Positions 1 to 12,294 are shown, counted from the first letter of the stretch. The stretch is 64,000 nt of DNA from Lateolabrax maculatus (GCA_031216445.1 CM062201.1:3899501-3963500), one strand, 5' to 3'. Translations and numbers: made by a program. Notes: a model not told the origin generated them from the sequence alone.

Positions 1-585
1 TTTTGTACATTTTTAAGAACAGAAGTTAGAAGTAGTTAGAAGGACAGTAATTGAGACCACATCAGTTGAGTGGAAGTTTGAATGACCGGGTTGAACTTAA
101 GACCACATCCAAAAGAGTTGAGATAAAGCAATTATAACCTTCAACGTTCATCTGATTAGCACACAGGATTAGCTTATTGTGCATTGACAGTTTAAGCCAA
201 ACAGCTGGGCCCTCTCTGCCCAAAGATAATAAAATGTGTAACCTGTAGTATGCCAGTGAACATATTAGTGGATTAAAGGGGATGCAGGCACGTCCAGCAA
301 GTAATTCCCCCGTAAAACCCCAAATTTATGTTTTCACACTTCGATACTTGTATGAATTGAACAAAGAAGATATAATGCGTTAATATCTTGTGCGTTAATC
401 AGGAGCCGGACAGTTTCCACTCCATATGCGAAGCTAAGCTAACCAATTGCTGCTTGTAGCTTCATCTGTAACAGAGAGAGGCATCTATCTATCAGCGCAT
501 TTTCTAAATGCTGCACATATGTTGTCAAATTGATGTAGATGTTTTCTTAATTGTCTTGTGTTTTGTCTGTTTGCATGTGTTTTCT
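1..585. other. 3' flank of rbbp8nl
   Basis: This should hold the 3' untranslated region of rbbp8nl, which reads toward position 1. No AATAAA or ATTAAA on the minus strand was found, so the transcript end is not placed. Positions 405-470 resemble the GAAGCTAAGCTAACC part of the small DNA elements seen at 2.8 and 54-56 kb. No gene is visible. Confidence 0.45.
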
Positions 586-3500
586 TCAGCTGTGGTGCGT
601 TGACCTCTTAGGGCCACCGAAAAAACTCTTAAACCATAAAGCTTTTGAAATGTGGTTTGATTTGAAGGCCATCCCTGAGTGGAAGAGAAGGAAAGGCAGA
701 AGGGAAGGAAGACACACAAGGACTGGAAAGCTGAACTGATGCCTACTGTCTTTGTCCGAGTCCCTGTCGGTTTCTGTCTCCACAGATGCCCTCTTCCTCT
801 TGGAGCCCTGGCTGCTCTCTTGTCCTGACAAACTCTCCTCCTTGTCCTTGTCCTCCTCCTCCGAGCTGCTTCCTGTCACAACTGCTGGGGACGATGACTG
901 TGACGAGGCAGAGGAATGGAGTGATAATAAACTAGAAGCAGCTAATACTTTGACATGAAAATGGTGATATCGAATGAGCAAATATCTGCTCACACAGCCT
1001 TCACCGTGTCTTGGCTTGAATTACTATACCTTGCCATTTGATGATAAGGATTCTTGCTTTTGCAGAGCAGAATTCAGGGTCTCCAGCACTACTACTGTTA
1101 GAGAAACATGGCGCAAGTTTAATATTCCCCTGTGCACAGTAAATATATGGATGCCAACACACAGAGACATATATGAATCTAAGCTCCTTACCTGGACGTA
1201 AAGAAATAGTGAGGACAGGCACCTTCTTCCGGTTGCTTTGGTCTGTCTTTCCATTCACCTCCTCTTTCTGCTCCTGCTCTTTGATCACCAGCTGTCACGA
1301 CACCATCAAACCATGAATCCTGTTTGTCCCACCTTTACCATCACCCCTATGTCGTTGTCTTTTAATTTTACTGCTAAACTTACCATGTGGTTGGGGTCAC
1401 TGGTAGGCTCTTCCTCTTGTTTGACTGGCGGTGTAGAGGAGGACGAGGGAGGGGAAACACGAGTAGGAGATGGTACCGGTCCATGAGCAGATGGATTTGT
1501 CTTCACATCCTTGTCAGGGCTGTTCTGTTCCCTCTCTACACCTTGTAGGGCTAAGGGCGAATAATCTGTTGCTGTTTGGCTGGATTTGGACTTTCCTCGT
1601 TCTGATAGGTCCAGAGGCCCCTCAATCGCCTGTCTAAGCCCATCTCCAGAGACTGGCGCAGCCTTGGGCGGCGGGATTTCCTTTTTCTCCTGGGGCTTAG
1701 TTTGAATCTCTGCATGCTCTGACAGACTCCTCAACCTGAACAACACAGATGGCTCTTTGGCAGAAGGCTTAGGGGTGCTCTGCTTGTGCCAGAGAGGCCC
1801 AAAATCTGGCCTTCTAGGGTTGGCATGTTGGCTGGTCGGGATCAGGTTGGGAAAGCGTGGCAGGTTTGGCTTGGGAGAAGGTTGCACCTTAAGGCTGGCC
1901 CCCTGAGCAGGACCCCAGTCAGCTGATTCAGATAAGGACCATGGGAAAGTAGCAGGGCTGCTCTTGATTGGCTGAGGACGGCACGGAACAGGAGCGTGGA
2001 GTACATGTCTGCTGAGGTTCATTTCTCCACCGGCGGATGAAGAAGAGCTCCTAAGAAGGAGAGCTTGTGGAGGGATGGAGCATCGCTGGTCCAGTCCTTC
2101 AACACTCTGAGCTCTAAGTTATGAGAGACAGAGGCCAGTCAGATAGGGAGAGGTTAAAATGTCCGTACAGGTCTTTAGGCCATAGTGTTGGACAATGACG
2201 TATTACTTAGTAATGCATTACAGGGATGTACAGTATTTACTGTAATAGTACTTCTAGTAACGAATAGTGGAAGGTAATTCAAGGGAGCTAAATGCTGAAG
2301 AAGACCAATTGAAGCTGAGTGCTGACTTTTGATTTTTCTCTGGCTCTGAAAAATATTCTTTCAGTTATTATCTTTTGTCAAAGCCAATGACTGATTTGTT
2401 CCATTCACTCATTATGTCTACACTCTCATAGAGTCTCACCTACTCTCTCCAACACGGGTTACACCATGTTCTTTCTTCCGGGATGGTGATGCGCGAAGAT
2501 TGTACGACTCCTGTGAGAGTGGAGATGGGCAGCAAGTGAAAGAAATGACCATACTTGTGGCTATCCATTTTCACATGAATTAAAGTAATAGTTTGACATT
2601 TGTTTAAAAAAATAAAATAAAATCTTTGAAAGATAAATGAGAAGATTGAGACCACCATCTGTGTACCCTAAATATGACATTTCTGGCATGGCTCTGTCCA
2701 AACAAACTTTATTAGTATTTACACTTCTTAAGAATTAAACAAAAATGAGATACACTGTGTTAATAAGTGAGTTCAGGCCAGGTGTTTCCCTGTTTCCACT
2801 CTTTATGATAAGCTAAGCTAACGGCCTCCAGGCTACAGCTCCATATTTAACGGACTGTTGATCTTCATATCTAACTATGACTATTTCTTTGACATGTGCA
2901 TGAAAATGTTCAAAACTGTGTTTAAATGTTGATTTAGAAACTTACAAAGTTGTATCTGTTGATCCCTCTCCATTGTCTGTGTTCAGTTTCTGTTTGATCG
3001 GAAACACAAAACACAAACCTATGTAAGACTGAGAGCACAACAATCAACAGAAGAAACTCCCAGCTCTTCTTCATCCTCACCCCCAGCTCTTTGGTCTGCC
3101 TCACTTTTCCCTTCAACAGCGCCATCTGCCAGCTGGTTGCTGGCCTTGCTGGATGCTGCAGTGACGAGGGCCACGGGTCCGAAAGAGGGTGAAAGGTCAG
3201 GGGAGCTGTTTGCTTTGACCTCTGTGGTGGTGCTGCTGTTGGAGGAGTGGTCACTATGACCTCTGCTACACACACACACACACACACACCCACACACACA
3301 GTATTGCACAGTTACTGTGTGAGAAGTTGCTTTCAGGTTACCACAATCAACTCCTAAGAGTTTAATTATCATTAAAAATAAGTTAAGTTGCTTAAAACCT
3401 CCTTTAGATAGAAGACTGGAGTTGACTCATCTCCAAAATGTTTTAATTGAACACCATATACTTACTCGAGTGATGCTCTTAAACTCCTGATCTCATCTTT

Positions 3501-4371
3501 AAGTCTCTTGTTCTCCTTTTTCAGGCTGTTCATATCTCCCGCTACAACACAGACCACAAGTCATGATCAGAGTACTTCACAAAAATGTCTTTATAATGTA
3601 TTTTTAGTGGAAAGGAAAACACTGATAGGAGGTTGAAAGAAGGCTGTGGGATGCTAGAATACAAAGAAGAGATAGGAAATCAATTTAAAGAGTGAATGTT
3701 TCAAGAGGGGGTGCAAGACTGATAAGAAATGTGACATAAGAGACGAGCGATGGATGATGAATGGATGGACAGTTGGATTGCTGATTGCAAAGACAGACAT
3801 AAACAGAATACCCAGTAGGGAGATGTGCTGGAGGCTCTGTATCTGTGAGGCTTCATATTCCTGCTGTCTTCTCTTGGCTACCTCCTGCGTCACCGTACAT
3901 CTGTCGCACAGCCCCGCCCTCAGCCTGCCCGAGCAGCAGAGAGCAACACAACGTCAGAAACACACTTAGTTACTAGACTGATTTAAGAACACTTTATAAT
4001 ACTCATAATCTTAATGTTCAGGTACCAAATGGATCACCTTGTGAAGCTGTGGCCCCAGTGACCCCTGGTCGGAGCAAGCTACACTGGTTCATTTTCCTTA
4101 TGTTTATAATAAAATATGACATTATTTCTGCTTATAGTGGTACCGTTCCTTTCCTTGGGACATGTGATTATTAAGTGATACAGTATACACACTCACACAC
4201 ACACGCATACATGTTGTAATTAAAATGCGAAACAAAAGCGGACCGTAACGTCAGTACCTGTTTTCCAGTGTCTTGATGTTCTCGGTGAGTATACGCTGCT
4301 GTTCTTTCATCTGCTGATTTTTGGTAAATAGGTCCTCCATTCTCTTTGTATCACTGTTTACATGCACAAAT

Positions 4372-4418
<47 letters not shown>

Positions 4419-6655
4419 TAAAACAAGAGGTAGTGTCAAAACTGTCAGATAGCATGTCCGCTTTTCTATAGTCAGTGAGATATAGAATAACACATCATTG
4501 TTTCTAAAGAACAGGCAGTGTGGCTGAACAATCAAACAAAACAAATAAGTGATCATTTACTAATATAAAAGCATTGAGTTACCACGGCCGTTATGAGCCA
4601 TTTAATACAATGAAGAGCAATGCATTCACAAGCTACACTAGACAAATTACACCTTGCAGACAAACAGTCAAATCAAAAGTCTCGGATGCTGTACTTTCTC
4701 ATAAGCCCTTGAATGCACCAACAGTGAGGTCTCTATGAGGTGGTCCGGGATTTGGTGCAAAATATCCACTTAACATTAACATGGAAAGTTCCATACTTTG
4801 CTCTTTGCAAATAAAATGAATGATTACTACTTTTATTGAATTGTGGGTGATTTATTCAAATGTATAGCATCTGTGGCCTTCCCGGATCAAATATGACCTA
4901 CCACTAGGTGGTGCCACGGGTCACACTATTGTGCTTTCCAGCAGATGAACACACACACATGCCTTGACCCATGGACCGGAGTGATGCTTTGTTATTGGGC
5001 TTCTGGGCTAGGGTTTGGGACATGGAATCTGAGTGGGTCATGTTCAGAGCCTGCATTTTAGAGGCAGCTGGTAGGGGCTGTGGTCAGAAGGTCATCAGTG
5101 CCTGTCCTGGCAGCAACCCAAGAACCTGCTGGTGGACACGAGCGGTGAAGGAAGCCGTCGAGCTAAGGAGGGAGGCCTGACGGGCTTGGTTGGCCCAGGG
5201 GTCTCCTGAAGCTGCGACTCTGGCAGTCACTCTGATCTTAACTATAGTTAACATAATTCATAATTTCTTCAATTTTTTTTATTACTCAAAAATTATGTAT
5301 AATTTCATGTAAATGAGTTCTATTCCAAAAAGTGTAAAACCTGTTAACTGAAGTTGGCTAAAAAGGTGTAACACAGACTTGATCATTTATACTTCGTACT
5401 TTAAAAACAGTCAAACCAGACAATTTTTTTGTTACATGGTTGGCAGCTGGAGTATTTCCAACACTTATGTGGGCAAAATACCTGCCAATATTAGCTTATT
5501 GCAGATAAATCTGTATCAGAGTGTACTGTATGTTGGCCAATATGTGAGTACGACCAAAAATATAATATTTCTCAACTTCAAAATGTCCCGTGGATGGGAA
5601 GAACAGGGGATCGAACCTCCAACCATGTAATTAGTGGATGACCTGGTGCACCTCCTGATCTGCAGCCACCCATATAACAAAAAAAACAAAAAAAAAATTA
5701 CTGTTTTTATGACTAATGTCACCTGTCTTCAAACTAAATTTTCCCCTTGGGACAAATAAATATTGATTTATTGATTGATGGATTGACTGTTTCATTGATG
5801 AATAGAAAAAATCATGTTCAAGGACTTAAATATTAATATCAGTTAAAGCCTAAAAAAACCTAGTATCGATCAGGTTCTAATCAGTACAAATAATAAGCAA
5901 CTCTGTTCCTGAAGCTGAAAACATGATATTTTCTGGGAAGACGTGACAATGATGCAGAATAATTAGTAGATGGGTTTTGGACTGACAGGAATGACACAAC
6001 CTATTATCTAGTTGACCCACAAATTGTACACACAGGCAAGGATTGTCCATCTAAAAAAGTGAGTTAATCAGGTATTGAGTAAGATTAGGTAGAACGATGT
6101 TTTGATGGTGATGGGATGTCTCTTGCTTCTACAGAATTTGAAATGGACTCAAACTAACAGTTGTGTGAAGAATCTAAAATGATCCCATTCTTTTGCCAGG
6201 TGTTTTTTTTTTTCACCAGGTCTAAGAAAAATGAAACAAAGATTGTGTGACTCAGTACCAGACTGAATGACTTGTTACAACATGAGCTTCCTCACAAACA
6301 AAACATGACATGGGCAAGCACAGGGCCAGGTGCAGGACCAGCATGCCTGCCTGACTGGGTGGGGGGTGGGGGGGAGGAGTAGAACCCACTCACCAGCCCT
6401 TCTTGTTGGACAGCTCTTGGATTTTCACCTGCCATCCTAAAAGTGAAAAACACAACACACCTGGTTAAGAGGATTTGTGGTGAACTCATTCCTGCAGATT
6501 CTGTGATATCCTCCTTGTGTTACAGCTGCATTACAGCTCCTCTCTCTCTTTCTTTCTGTTACCAATGGCTGCTGTTTTCATGATTTCCACCTACCCTCCA
6601 CTTCTCGCTCGTGTACCTCCTGCAGTTTATGGAGTAGGCTGTTGAAACACTCCAT
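586..6655 (-). CDS. rbbp8nl: RBBP8 N-terminal-like protein (CtIP relative)
   Basis: Coding exons on the minus strand, in order: 6655-6595, 6436-6394, 4353-4258, 3924-3812, 3541-3466, 3265-3058, 2510-2440, 2050-1384, 1291-1192, 884-747, 674-586. Splice phases agree at every junction and the sum is 1662 nt (553 aa plus stop). The start is the ATG at 6655 (MECFNSLLHKLQEVHEREVE), which resembles the RBBP8/RBBP8NL amino terminus. Residues 1 to about 130 are charged and coiled-coil-like, and include GLCDRC (C73, C76), the position of the zinc-binding CxxC of CtIP. A PLDLS motif, the classic CtBP-binding peptide, lies near residue 368, and KRKR near the carboxyl end may be a nuclear signal. The Sae2-like carboxyl domain of CtIP is absent, as expected for RBBP8NL. 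Two points are weak. The exon ending at 3058 has a poor donor (GTTTCT), forced by phase. The last exon also has a second open frame, ending at 525, which phase argues against. Human neighbours match: RBBP8NL lies next to GATA5 on the same strand. Confidence 0.85.
1384..2050 (-). CDS. rbbp8nl: rbbp8nl large central exon with CtBP-binding motif
   Basis: This 667-nt exon is flanked by an acceptor (CTTCTTAG before 2050) and a strong donor (GTAAGT after 1384). It encodes roughly residues 223-445. The segment is rich in proline, serine and charged residues and looks disordered. It contains PLDLS (near residue 368), the core peptide by which CtIP and many repressors contact CtBP, and a VKQEEE stretch near its end that resembles a sumoylation consensus. 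It enters in phase 2 and leaves in phase 0. Confidence 0.85.
2186..2280. mobile_element. fragment of hAT-like non-autonomous element
   Basis: AGTGTTGGACAATGACG followed by stretches of the form TATTAC/GTAATGCATTAC matches the terminal repeat style of the element ending at 20820 (CAGTGTTGGGCAAGTTAC). It lies inside an rbbp8nl intron. It has no coding capacity. Confidence 0.5.
2690..2880. mobile_element. degraded small DNA element in rbbp8nl intron
   Basis: The block contains GGCTCTGTCCAAA, GTTTCCCTGTTTCCA and AAGCTAAGCTAACGGCCTCC. These are the same internal words as the well-preserved copy at 54457-54670. Terminal repeats are no longer clear. Confidence 0.45.
3268..3300. repeat. (CA)n tract abutting an rbbp8nl splice acceptor
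   Basis: On the minus strand this reads as (TG)n running straight into the TGTAG acceptor of the exon starting at 3265. It stands in place of a normal polypyrimidine tract. Confidence 0.9.
4374..4416. repeat. (CA)n tract just upstream of an rbbp8nl acceptor
   Basis: About 43 nt of CA repeat lies some 20 nt upstream, in transcript sense, of the acceptor at 4354. The exon it precedes (4353-4258) is 96 nt long and symmetrical in phase. Confidence 0.9.
5570..5683 (-). mobile_element. tRNA-derived SINE fragment
   Basis: Read on the minus strand, the block holds GGTTCGATCCC, an intact RNA polymerase III B box. It is preceded by a degenerate A-box region (GGCTGCAGATCAGGAGGTG) and by the phrase GTCCACTAAT found in abundant teleost SINEs. 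It lies in the rbbp8nl intron between 4353 and 6394. Confidence 0.7.
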
Positions 6656-7448
6656 TGCTGGTGATCTCCTTTGATCTTAAAGCTGAAGAATCTGAAAGAG
6701 AGATAGAAAAAGTTTTTCCATATTTTTGATGGCTAAAAGGAAAATTGCATTAAAGACTTTTTAAAGTGAATCGTCCTTTTAGATGTATTAGACATCAGGA
6801 CCGTTTACACACCCTAAATCCAACACTTTTACTTAATATTAAATCTTCAAACTACTGAGGGAGTGGAAACACAATAAATCAGTCAGAGTTATCGGGTGTT
6901 ATAGCCTGAGGACTGTGCTGTGCATCTGGACATACAGCACCTCGCATGCTGCTGGCACTGCACTTTCATGAGCGTTACACAAATGTGGGCGCAAATTTCG
7001 TTGTTATATCGAGGAATGATTGAAACCAGCTAGACTGGTCCTGCAAGATCTTAGAGGTTTTTTTTTGAAAGCGCATGAAACAGCTTTTACAGTTTGTTCA
7101 TGTGCACGTGTACACAGATATGTGTGCGTCACATGGCGTCAACTTAAAACTGCATGTCAGTTATTACAAAGTAACATTATGAGATCTTTTCTTGATTTCA
7201 AGTCACGTGACTTTTTTGCCTGCACACTGGAATCCTTAATGTGTGTCACTCCCGCCCCCTGTCTCACTCACACACATAAGCACACAATCACTTATGAGCC
7301 CACATACATGCATTAAATACTATTTAGCTTTTTTGATGAGTGTGTGGATCAGGCTCTCTCGACATGTCAGGATATGTCAGGCAATAGATCACCTCAGCAG
7401 AGCAAGAAAAGACCTGTCTTTATGTGCTTGCTGTCTCTAGATCGTTAT

Positions 7449-7500
<52 letters not shown>
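7449..7500. repeat. compound (TC)n(AC)n microsatellite
   Basis: About 20 nt of TC repeat is followed by about 28 nt of AC repeat, between the first coding exon and the proposed non-coding exon of rbbp8nl. Confidence 0.9.
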
Positions 7501-7506
<6 letters not shown>

Positions 7507-8433
7507 AAAAGTTCTCACTCAACCTAACTATCCTGTAATACACAGTATTTCCAGTATATTCATCCTTAAACTCTATTACTACTTTCACTACTGTGTCACA
7601 TTATTTACAGAGGCATTACCACATGTGCAAATACAGTCCTGGATGCCACACAACATATAGAGATAAAGGCCGATAACAACCTGGCTACATATCAGCTGCT
7701 GCTGTTCTGAACAAATGGAGCAGCCAGGGTCTACAAAAAAACAAAACAGAAACCCCCCGAAAAAAACACCATTGGAAGCTATTGTCGGAGCTGCTCTGCA
7801 TTCACTACTCCTGTGGCTTGTCATTGTCGGTCTGTCTGACTAATAACGTGACCGGAAAGACCATAGTAAACCATCTTGTCACATGTTGTCTTTTAACTGA
7901 GACAACCACAGAAAAATTGTGTATTGAGTGAATATTGCTTTAATGCGATTAGTGATAAATGATGAATGACAGATGTTAAACACACAACATGAAAACTTAT
8001 AAATACAACTCCTGTTGCTAATGTCCTCAGTATGATCCCTTAGAATATGTAAAAGTGGTTTGCCAGTAGTTCTATTGCACATTGTGCTTGCTTAATTAAA
8101 GGCCTCCATGTGTCTTATTAATGACAAGCAGCTTTATATGTATTTATACAGACTTCATGCTGTATTGTAACTGTATGCCAGAGTACATTTTATAGCAGCA
8201 TTGTGTGAAGAAAGGTTTGTAACTGACCTTAAAACTCCCACATAAACCCCCACCCACACATTCACACTTAAATGAGCATAAAAGGCCTGATAAGTCTGTG
8301 ATTGTTTCCTGAATGCCAGCTCAGTCCTTACCCTCACTCCCAGCTGCACATATCTACACCTACTCTACCCACCTGTCAGCCAATCTGTTCTGGCCTTCAG
8401 GCAACAACTCAAGCTTAAACAATGGCTACTCAC

Positions 8434-8500
8434 CTCGTACAGCCGAGGACTCCTTCAGGCGTTTACTGCCGGGCACCTTTGTTGCCGAGATGGACTGAGT
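8434..8500 (-). other. rbbp8nl: probable 5' untranslated exon of rbbp8nl
   Basis: The start-codon exon of rbbp8nl begins at an acceptor (CTCTCTTTCAG before 6691), 36 nt upstream of the ATG, so at least one non-coding exon should lie further up. The best partner donor is CTGTACGAG followed by GTGAGT, placing an exon end at 8434. The exon's own start cannot be seen, so the upper limit given is nominal. No convincing TATA box was found above it. Confidence 0.4.
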
Positions 8501-9740
8501 GATACAGAGACAGAAAAGGCACGATAACGAAGAGAAAGAGAGGAGAATGAGTTGAGGGAGAACGCCCCACACCCTCCCTTCTCTCATCTCTCCACCCCAG
8601 AAAACCGGTCGGAGCAGTCGTCCCCTTGAGGAACACAAACACTGAGGCCTGGGCAAGTTCTCCCTTGATATTCCAGTTCTTCTGAAATCCCACATAACCG
8701 GCTAAACCAGCCCCATAAAGCCCTGTGGGGATAAAGGGACAAAACTGATCCAGTGCAGAAGCCTGCAATGGTACATTGAAATCAGTAGTTAGAGATTCAG
8801 AGATAAACAACTTTTATCTGTTAAAATCATATTCATAAATAAACTTATAATAAACTGGCATGATTCACAACCCTGAGAGCACGACAATGTAATGAATAGT
8901 ATGAAAGACTCACTATGTCCCAAACTTTAACCTACCCACTTAACAACTGTATGGATGTTCGACACACTCCAATTGTGTGATTAATAACTATATGTCCATT
9001 GTTTTAATTTACAATAAAGTAATATCTTGAATGCTGTCTTTGTACATACAGTAAATATATGTATAGGCAGCCATGTGTGTGAAACGAGCCATAGAGCAGC
9101 GACAGGGCGTGGTGAACCCAATGACTGTGGTACTGATATGTAAATCAATGGAAAACAACAGACAATAGCATTGGCATTTCTGAAAGTCTGAAACTAGACA
9201 TGATGCATGCTTGATGTGAAAAACGCCATTTCCTGATTCCTGAACTAGATTCCATATAACCAGCCTGACCAGGGCTGAGGCAGCCTCTTTATTGTCATTC
9301 TCTTTGTCCGCCTTCAATCTGCCACTCCCCTTCTGCCATAGGTACCATAAATATCTACACAAGAGACGATTAACAGTGTGAACATGTGATTGTGTGTTTT
9401 GATTGTCAATTTTCACTGACGCACACCGAAGTAACGTCAGGAAAAGATAGAGAGGAAGGATCCCTTCTTCCAGGACGGACAGATGTGCAATATGTACAGA
9501 ATAGTAGACCAAAATAATAATAGTGAAACAACAATATGGAAATTCAGATTGACACTGAAAAGAGAGAGACAAGAGATGAGGCTGAAAATCTGCGAGGCGG
9601 GAGGGCCCAGGCCCGTCAAAGGTCCAGCACAGAAAGCTTCGGAACTGAAAAGAGAGAACAAAGGAGGGGAAAACAGGGAAAGAGGAAAAAAGAGAGGAAG
9701 AGAGATAACCATGCAGCCTAAATGCTAATGTGCCCGTGGC
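8501..9740. other. intergenic stretch 5' of rbbp8nl, no gene seen
   Basis: Open frames here are short and lack coding character or family resemblance. The rbbp8nl promoter should be in or near this block, but no clear core element was found. An A/G-rich run lies at about 9620-9710. Confidence 0.4.
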
Positions 9741-9749
9741 TGTTGGACA

Positions 9750-9870
9750 ACAAACAAACAGAGGGTTAGAGAGATGTAGTGCTTTTCAGGAAGTTAGAAA
9801 TAGTCTCGATGGCAGGACGAACTTGTACTTTAACTACGGATTAATAGATACATTGAGATCATGGGTGGAT
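9750..9870. mobile_element. dispersed repeat, related to 23410-23520
   Basis: The segment AGAGGGTTAGAGAGATGTAG, then TCTCGATGGCAGGACGAAC, is echoed at 23416 onward (AGAGGGTTAGAGAAATGCAG, then TCTCGTTGCCAGGACAAAC). Two diverged copies in one window indicate a dispersed element. The family name is not known to me. Confidence 0.55.
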
Positions 9871-9949
9871 TACAGTACGGGCCTACTGGGCACAGACACA
9901 GGGGCCCAAGGGGACAGGGAGCCCCTAAGCCTGAACCTCTGTTTGAAGG

Positions 9950-10105
9950 ACTATGAAGTGGCACAAAACAACGACAGGGAGATGCTAAATTACCACAAAG
10001 ACACACCAAGGAACTACAAGGAGACGCAAGACAATCACGGAGAAACGCCAAATGACTACAAAGAAAAGCAAAACAACTACAAAAACCCCCCACAAAATTA
10101 CTACA
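9950..10105. repeat. degenerate minisatellite (ACTACAAAGA-type)
   Basis: Repeated variants of AACTACAAGGAGACGCAAGA and GACTACAAAGAAAAGCAAAA give an irregular tandem array. It creates an artificial open frame (residues like NYKETQDNHGETPNDYKEKQ) that is not a gene. Confidence 0.65.
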
Positions 10106-10359
10106 GTGGCCCATTGTCTTAATCTGTCCATGACTGAGCCTGAGACCAACATGCCAGAAGGATAATGGTTTCAAGTATGAGGGCCCAAAGTAATTAAAGA
10201 ATTGGCATTTAATTGAAACTTAGGGTGAAAAGATGAAAGGGAGCAATGACAGAAAAGGCCCTGCAGCCTACTGACTTCTGAGAACATGGGTTAGAATAGA
10301 AGTCTGAAGGAGATCAGACGGAAAAGGACCATGCCCATCTATAATTCTATAATTATAGG

Positions 10360-10640
10360 TCCTTAAATGCACAGTATACAATTTCTGCCACTAGGGGTCT
10401 CTCCATCAAAACAACAACAAAAGACGTAGTTTGATGGCGTTGCGATGTTTCGTGGGTTGGATCATGGGCGTTGTTGTCATCGCCACCATTGCCAGTAAAA
10501 CTCTTTCTTACGTGACTCAGGCAGAATTCAGTCGTGGGGTGGCCCAGCGCTGTATCCGTGGTCAGAACAATCATACTAAAAATAACATTATAAGTGCGTT
10601 GAACGCACTTTGGTGGCTGGCATGAGCCACTTGTCATAGT
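10360..10640. mobile_element. probable dispersed repeat with small hairpin
   Basis: The start TTTCTGCCACTAGGGGTCTC resembles a phrase common in teleost repeats. The block carries the perfect hairpin AAGTGCGTTGAACGCACTT at about 10591-10609. No protein is recognisable. Confidence 0.35.
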
Positions 10641-12130
10641 AGCACACAGTAGTAAACTCAATCGATACTAAAACATCATATAAACAAATTAGGTCTCTAC
10701 TGGATTACTGGGCTGCAAAATGGCATGCAGTTACTGAAAAATATGCTGTGTGGCAAAAAAAAGTGCTGTATTACTGTTACTGAGTATAAGTCTGTGACAC
10801 TGTATACACTAGACTAGCACATACAGCTACTTTGCAAAATGTCATGGCCAAGCCCTTTTTGGGAGGGGGGGGGGGGGACTGAAGATTTTATAGATGTCAA
10901 TGCAATTTGACATATGTTTGGATTCAAATTGTGACAAGTTTGTATGCATTCCTTTCCTATTAAACAAACCATGGTTTTATAGACATGGTATATAATTATT
11001 TTGCAACCTTGCGGGAACCTAAGCAACCTTGACAAATGAAGGTTGACTGACACCGTCACGCCCCTTCAGTCTGCCCCTGCATGATCTATGACCCAACACA
11101 CTGGCCAGACATTGCTTATCTGCACATTTATGCATATTTGATCGAATCAGCACATAGCGGTATGCTGAATGTTGTCTGTAAGAAGCCAACCTGTTAACAG
11201 CAAACTGTTTGAGCTAGGCCAGGCTGAGATTCATTTGGAGACGACAGTCTGATGCTGTTCTTCTGTGTAACTTTACTCCAGCAGCTTCCCACTCAAGCTA
11301 GCTAACCATCAGTAGTAACTGTCACCACCATCATTTAGTTTTTCACCAGCTGACAGTGACTATGCATGCATCTTATGTGCTTTAAATCACAGTGTGACAG
11401 ATTTGAATCAAAAGATCTTTGGCGCTTTATGACGTGATGGTGGTCTGATGTATTGTATGTAAAGGGGATATGACGCCACTGACAGGCGACCAGATGAAAC
11501 GCACCATTACCTTGATTAAAAAAAAAAAAAAATTTCTGGGTTTTAAACATTGTTGGAAACATTTAGGATAATGTAAGTACACAACTCAACAAAATAAATA
11601 ACATACAGTAGGTCTTGTCGTTTTTAACCATTTCAGTGCAGAAATGGTACATATTTTACCTTTAAAGTCTGATCTAACATGGACAGGGAGCCGTTTAAGG
11701 GAAGTTAAGCTTGGTGTAACGTTGTCAAACATTCTAGTTTTAGTCAGAATTCTAGCAGTCACTTTCTGAACCTTTCCTCCACTAATGCCAATAAAGTTGA
11801 CTTGAATTGAATGCCCTCACATAATAGTGTAATGTTTATTTTCATCCACAAGAGGGCCCAGTTAAACTTTGAAGCAGAGCGAAGACCAACAGGGGTCTGG
11901 TGAGAGCAAAAGATTTTGAAAGGCCTTTTGGCATATGAGACCCATACTCGGCTAAAGCAGTGATCGTAATGAAGGAGCCTTCAATGCAGGTGTCACATGT
12001 AGAAGGTTGAGGCAGTTTGGGTGGTTTGGGAAGTTGAGCAGGCGACCATGAGTGGAGTGTGTGCAGGGTGATCCACGGGGTGAAAGGTCAAGCATGCAAT
12101 TTATCGCTGTCCGGTTTTCCTTCTCTGCAG
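10641..12130. other. intergenic, no gene seen
   Basis: AT-rich DNA with short homopolymers (G run at about 10861, A run at 11518). The tail ATAAAGTTGACTTGAATTGA at about 11790 resembles the 3' end of a retroposon. Nothing coding was recognised. Confidence 0.4.
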
Positions 12131-12294
12131 AGGACTCCTTAGCTCCGCTCTCTGTGGTGAACTGAACAGATTTCAAGTCTGATAAAATGGCCAAAAAGCT
12201 GCAAGAATCATATGAATATTGGTCCCGAAAGAAATTTCAGGAACGATACCTAGAAGCTGATTGTGTTACTACTTTTGCACAGTTCAGCTTCTGG
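12131..12294 (+). other. orphan exon-like segment with start codon
   Basis: A good acceptor (TTTCCTTCTCTGCAG) precedes 12131 and a perfect donor (GTAAGT) follows 12294. Between them lies ATG at 12187 in a strong initiation context (AAAATGG). It opens 36 codons beginning MAKKLQESYEYWSRKKFQER that end exactly in phase 0 at the donor. No in-frame stop lies before the donor. I do not recognise the peptide and found no second exon. It could be the first coding exon of an unrecognised plus-strand gene, a gene relic, or chance. Confidence 0.3.

Noticed and set aside
525..674. Alternative last-exon frame of rbbp8nl ending at 525
   Set aside because: It needs a phase that the upstream exon (ending at 747) does not provide. 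The frame ending at 586 fits and makes the full coding length divisible by three.
9009..9572. 187-codon minus-strand frame
   Set aside because: No domain, no splice or promoter context, and composition typical of non-coding AT-rich DNA.
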